Shown one piece after another: positions 11,458-14,167 of a stretch of 14,167 bases of DNA (position 1 is its first letter; every line of letters starts with the position of its first letter). The stretch is from Candidatus Poseidoniaceae archaeon (GTDB lineage Archaea; Thermoplasmatota; Poseidoniia; Poseidoniales; Poseidoniaceae): assembly GCA_022452125.1 (NCBI GenBank), contig JAKURJ010000033.1, positions 1 through 14,167 of the forward strand, written 5' to 3'. The notes beneath the pieces were generated by a model that saw only the letters and a program-made list of their open reading frames with translations, did no database searches and was not told the origin of the DNA. A program made the position numbers and the translations under genes.

Positions 11458-14167
11458 ATGAGCCGAAGAGTTGTCCTAACTGCAATCCTATTTCTTTGCA
11501 TGACTTTACAACCTGTAGTAGCAAGTATAGAAGCCCCCAACGACAGCGAAATTAATGGTAATTCTGTATCCACATTAAGCATTGATGGATATGTTACAAC
11601 AAAGTTTGCAAGTGTAGGTTCAGAGATAGATATTCATGCACTTACAATGGGTCATTCATCAAACTCAATCGTTAGCGCAGACATTGTCCAATATGATTTG
11701 GACCCATTGGATTCCGTTGTAAATTCAATGTTCCCCGGAGAGGGACAATTCATCGATAGAGTAGTGCTTCAATCAAACGGCACTCACCCCGATGATTCTT
11801 CAATAATGACTTGGGAGGGATCCTATACAATTCCAGTCACTGCAACGGGTGGAACCTATGGTGCTAGGATATTTGTCGAAGATGGAAATATGTACGCCGT
11901 TGACGACCCAACCCAATCAAGAGAAGTTTTCAGAGGAGAGTTTGAGAAAATCCTTGCAGCAATAGACACAGCATGGGATACAGCAAATCCTCTGGGAGAG
12001 ATAGCGGAAGAATTCGAAGAATTAGAAACGAAGGGTACATCCAACGGAGGTTGGTCTAACTTCGTCGCTGTTTCAACCGATGGAGATGGCGCTGGAGGAA
12101 GTAGACAACTATGGAACTCTATGCTGGAGGCTGGAAGAACACAATACAACCTTTCTGCAGGTGCAAACTTCCTGGAAGCATTGATGATTATGTTAGATTC
12201 TGATGATGCAGATGCAGGTATTCAATTCGTTGTTGGATTGATGACATACTTAGACAACATGGCTCTACCAAGAACCATGTTTGAATTCGATGATTTAGCA
12301 GAATATGTTAGAACATATGATGCTATTGAAAACTTCACTAGGTTTGAAGGAACTGGTGATTTTGAAGCAGCGTACAACGCTATGCTTGGCAGTAATGAAT
12401 GGAATAATATGACCACTGCATTGGATAACCTAGCTGAAGGAATCAAACCATTTGAATCCGCACAAACCCTAATGCGAAATATTGCATTGTTGGCGGTTTC
12501 CAGTCACCCAGAGGCAATTGCTGAAGGATTAGAGGCATGGGCTGAACCATTAGTTAATGGGGATTTTGAAAACATGACACCTTTCCAGAAATTTGTTCTC
12601 AGGTTTGCAGAGATGGCTGGTGAGTTGAACTGGGAAACAGACACTCAAGATTATGATGGCAATGGTGCACCGGATGTAATTAGGTGGCAATACGAATATC
12701 TGTTGGAAACAACAGAGGGACAAGCGTGGACTGCAAGAATGCAAAATGATGCGCCATGGGTAAATGATGCGTTTGATGACTTCAACACCTTGCCAGAGGA
12801 CATCATTGAATTAGTCATTGAATCCACTGAAAATTACATTTGGGAATCGACTGGAGAGGTACTCGCAGACTTTGGCTCTTGGATGAACAATGCTAGCCGA
12901 TCCAGTATGAACTCGGATTGGCCAGACTATTCTGAAGAAGATGATGAAGATTCATCCTCAGATTCATCAGAAAACAACCAAGTTGTCTTTGAAGAACTAT
13001 ACCCAATGCAGACAACACAATATGATACTCACCTCTTGGAAGTTGGAATAAGACTACAATTCGACGAGGGTACCTGTAATTGGGATAATGAGGTAATCGA
13101 TATCTCCATGACAAATGATAGGGGATACCAAGTATCAACCAATTTAGTCAAGAAATCTGAGTGGGATAGTGAATATGTTGGAATATTGTTGGCTCCAGAA
13201 ATGGAGAGTACCAGTTGGACTCTTTCTCAACCGTTGGAAGAGTACGATAATTGTGACATAGGATGGGCTAATATCGATGTCGACAGGGCGCTGAGACCTT
13301 CAATGATTGAGTCCATGGCAGTAGAAAATAACGATGAGATATTCTTTGTTTCAGCTATTGGAGTATTAGTTGACCAAGAAGAAACAGCACAAGTTGGACA
13401 GCCATACACAGTGACCTCACAAACATATGACTCAGCAGGAATCATCTCTGACGCAGAAGCAGATATTGCGATTCTCAGAATATCACCGCAATTGGGAGAA
13501 TCAGCTGCAGAGTCGCTATCCCCTGAGGGAGAGCAAGATGTGATGGTAAGTTATCCTGATACGCTTGAAGGAACATATACTGGTCAAGATTTGGATGGCG
13601 ACCTAACTATCGAAATAATGCCGTATGGAGAATACAGGGATGACGGACATGAAAGTCACCCTCAATCTTACTATTTTGAAGCAATAGAGATCTCATCAAA
13701 CGGGGAAAACTGGGATGCTAGCAACTATCTGCCAAACGAACGTGGACTTGTGGACTTAGTTATCTCAGGAACTACAACAGGTGGAATTGAATTCACAGAA
13801 ATGAAACAAATGCCTCTACCTGGCAGCCTAGGTTGCGCAAGGACTGAAGGAAGTGCAGACGGTCAAAACGTCGACTTAGAATATTATTACGAAGATTTCT
13901 ACAGTGATGATGGAAGAAGCTACTACAAACCAGGATTGCAACAAATTAAGATTGCATGGGGCGATGGCACACCTGACACATACAGTACAACTGATCCAAA
14001 CGAGGAACACCAACATGGTTTGATTAGCCACACATACAGTTCACCTGGAGAGTATTACATAGGAATGGAATTTGAAGATGAATATTCAACAACTCATACC
14101 GAATACATCATGAACTACACTGACAAAGGATTCTGGCAAGATGACTCCGAATCTGAAGAAGTTGGAT
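11458..14167 (+). CDS. Very large secreted protein with PKD-like domain, partial at right edge
   Basis: The frame is open from ATG 11458 to the window edge, at least 903 residues, with no stop seen. A signal peptide starts MSRRVVLTAILFLCMTLQPVVAS. About 30-130 look like a beta-sandwich region. A long, mostly helical region follows (about 155-480) that contains a calcium-type loop, DYDGNGAPD, near residue 400. An acidic Ser/Asp linker (SEEDDEDSSSDSSEN, about 492-506) separates it from further beta-rich domains with a DLDGD loop near 710. From about 827 to 884 a PKD-like domain is visible: IKIAWGDGTPD, then SHTYSSPGEYYIGMEF, matching the usual WGDG and H-x-Y-x-x-P-G-x-Y features. Such proteins are usually cell-surface adhesins, stalks or polysaccharide-binding proteins. 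Whether it ends in a membrane anchor like the neighbouring protease cannot be seen. Start supported by the TATA box. Confidence 0.85.
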   Translation, partial: MSRRVVLTAILFLCMTLQPVVASIEAPNDSEINGNSVSTLSIDGYVTTKFASVGSEIDIHALTMGHSSNSIVSADIVQYDLDPLDSVVNSMFPGEGQFIDRVVLQSNGTHPDDSSIMTWEGSYTIPVTATGGTYGARIFVEDGNMYAVDDPTQSREVFRGEFEKILAAIDTAWDTANPLGEIAEEFEELETKGTSNGGWSNFVAVSTDGDGAGGSRQLWNSMLEAGRTQYNLSAGANFLEALMIMLDSDDADAGIQFVVGLMTYLDNMALPRTMFEFDDLAEYVRTYDAIENFTRFEGTGDFEAAYNAMLGSNEWNNMTTALDNLAEGIKPFESAQTLMRNIALLAVSSHPEAIAEGLEAWAEPLVNGDFENMTPFQKFVLRFAEMAGELNWETDTQDYDGNGAPDVIRWQYEYLLETTEGQAWTARMQNDAPWVNDAFDDFNTLPEDIIELVIESTENYIWESTGEVLADFGSWMNNASRSSMNSDWPDYSEEDDEDSSSDSSENNQVVFEELYPMQTTQYDTHLLEVGIRLQFDEGTCNWDNEVIDISMTNDRGYQVSTNLVKKSEWDSEYVGILLAPEMESTSWTLSQPLEEYDNCDIGWANIDVDRALRPSMIESMAVENNDEIFFVSAIGVLVDQEETAQVGQPYTVTSQTYDSAGIISDAEADIAILRISPQLGESAAESLSPEGEQDVMVSYPDTLEGTYTGQDLDGDLTIEIMPYGEYRDDGHESHPQSYYFEAIEISSNGENWDASNYLPNERGLVDLVISGTTTGGIEFTEMKQMPLPGSLGCARTEGSADGQNVDLEYYYEDFYSDDGRSYYKPGLQQIKIAWGDGTPDTYSTTDPNEEHQHGLISHTYSSPGEYYIGMEFEDEYSTTHTEYIMNYTDKGFWQDDSESEEVG

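Noticed and set aside
1..14167. CRISPR array, insertion sequence, rRNA or integrated virus
   Set aside because: No regularly spaced repeats, transposase, integrase, terminal repeats or rRNA signature were seen on either strand.

Overview
The window looks archaeal and most resembles a marine euryarchaeon of the Marine Group II (Poseidoniales) / Thermoplasmatota type. The evidence is a transcription factor B with a zinc ribbon and two cyclin repeats, an archaeal L40e ribosomal protein, TATA boxes centred about 24-27 nt before several start codons (leaderless genes), and a run of large secreted acidic proteins. The group assignment is inference from gene style, not from a search.

Layout. Positions 1-1009 hold a divergent pair: the start of ribosomal protein L40e (minus strand, running off the left edge) and a metallo-beta-lactamase-fold protein that has lost nearly all its metal ligands (plus strand). 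Positions 992-2909 are a minus-strand information-processing block: TFB, then a small basic zinc-ribbon protein that may be a divergent L34e, then a short beta-propeller-like protein. A 304-nt divergent control region rich in inverted repeats (2910-3213) separates TFB from purA (adenylosuccinate synthetase), which is followed by tRNA-Ala(UGC) with an encoded CCA end.

From 4731 to the right edge all genes are on the plus strand and look like envelope or surface functions. A two-gene operon comes first: a two-TM membrane protein with paired canonical EF-hands and a long acidic repeat tail, and, 11 nt downstream behind a strong Shine-Dalgarno, a 681-residue protein I cannot place in any family. 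Then come a secreted, membrane-anchored subtilisin-like protease split by a frameshift, a 342-residue secreted protein of unknown function, and a very large secreted protein with a PKD-like domain that is still open at the right edge.

The EF-hand protein and the subtilase carry canonical EF-hand calcium loops, and the last protein has looser Asp-rich loops, so calcium binding recurs across the right half. The strongest candidate for something undescribed is the EF-hand membrane protein plus 681-residue partner operon (4731-7693). Start codons of the zinc-ribbon gene, purA and the EF-hand gene are set here by TATA spacing and are downstream of the longest possible ORF starts.
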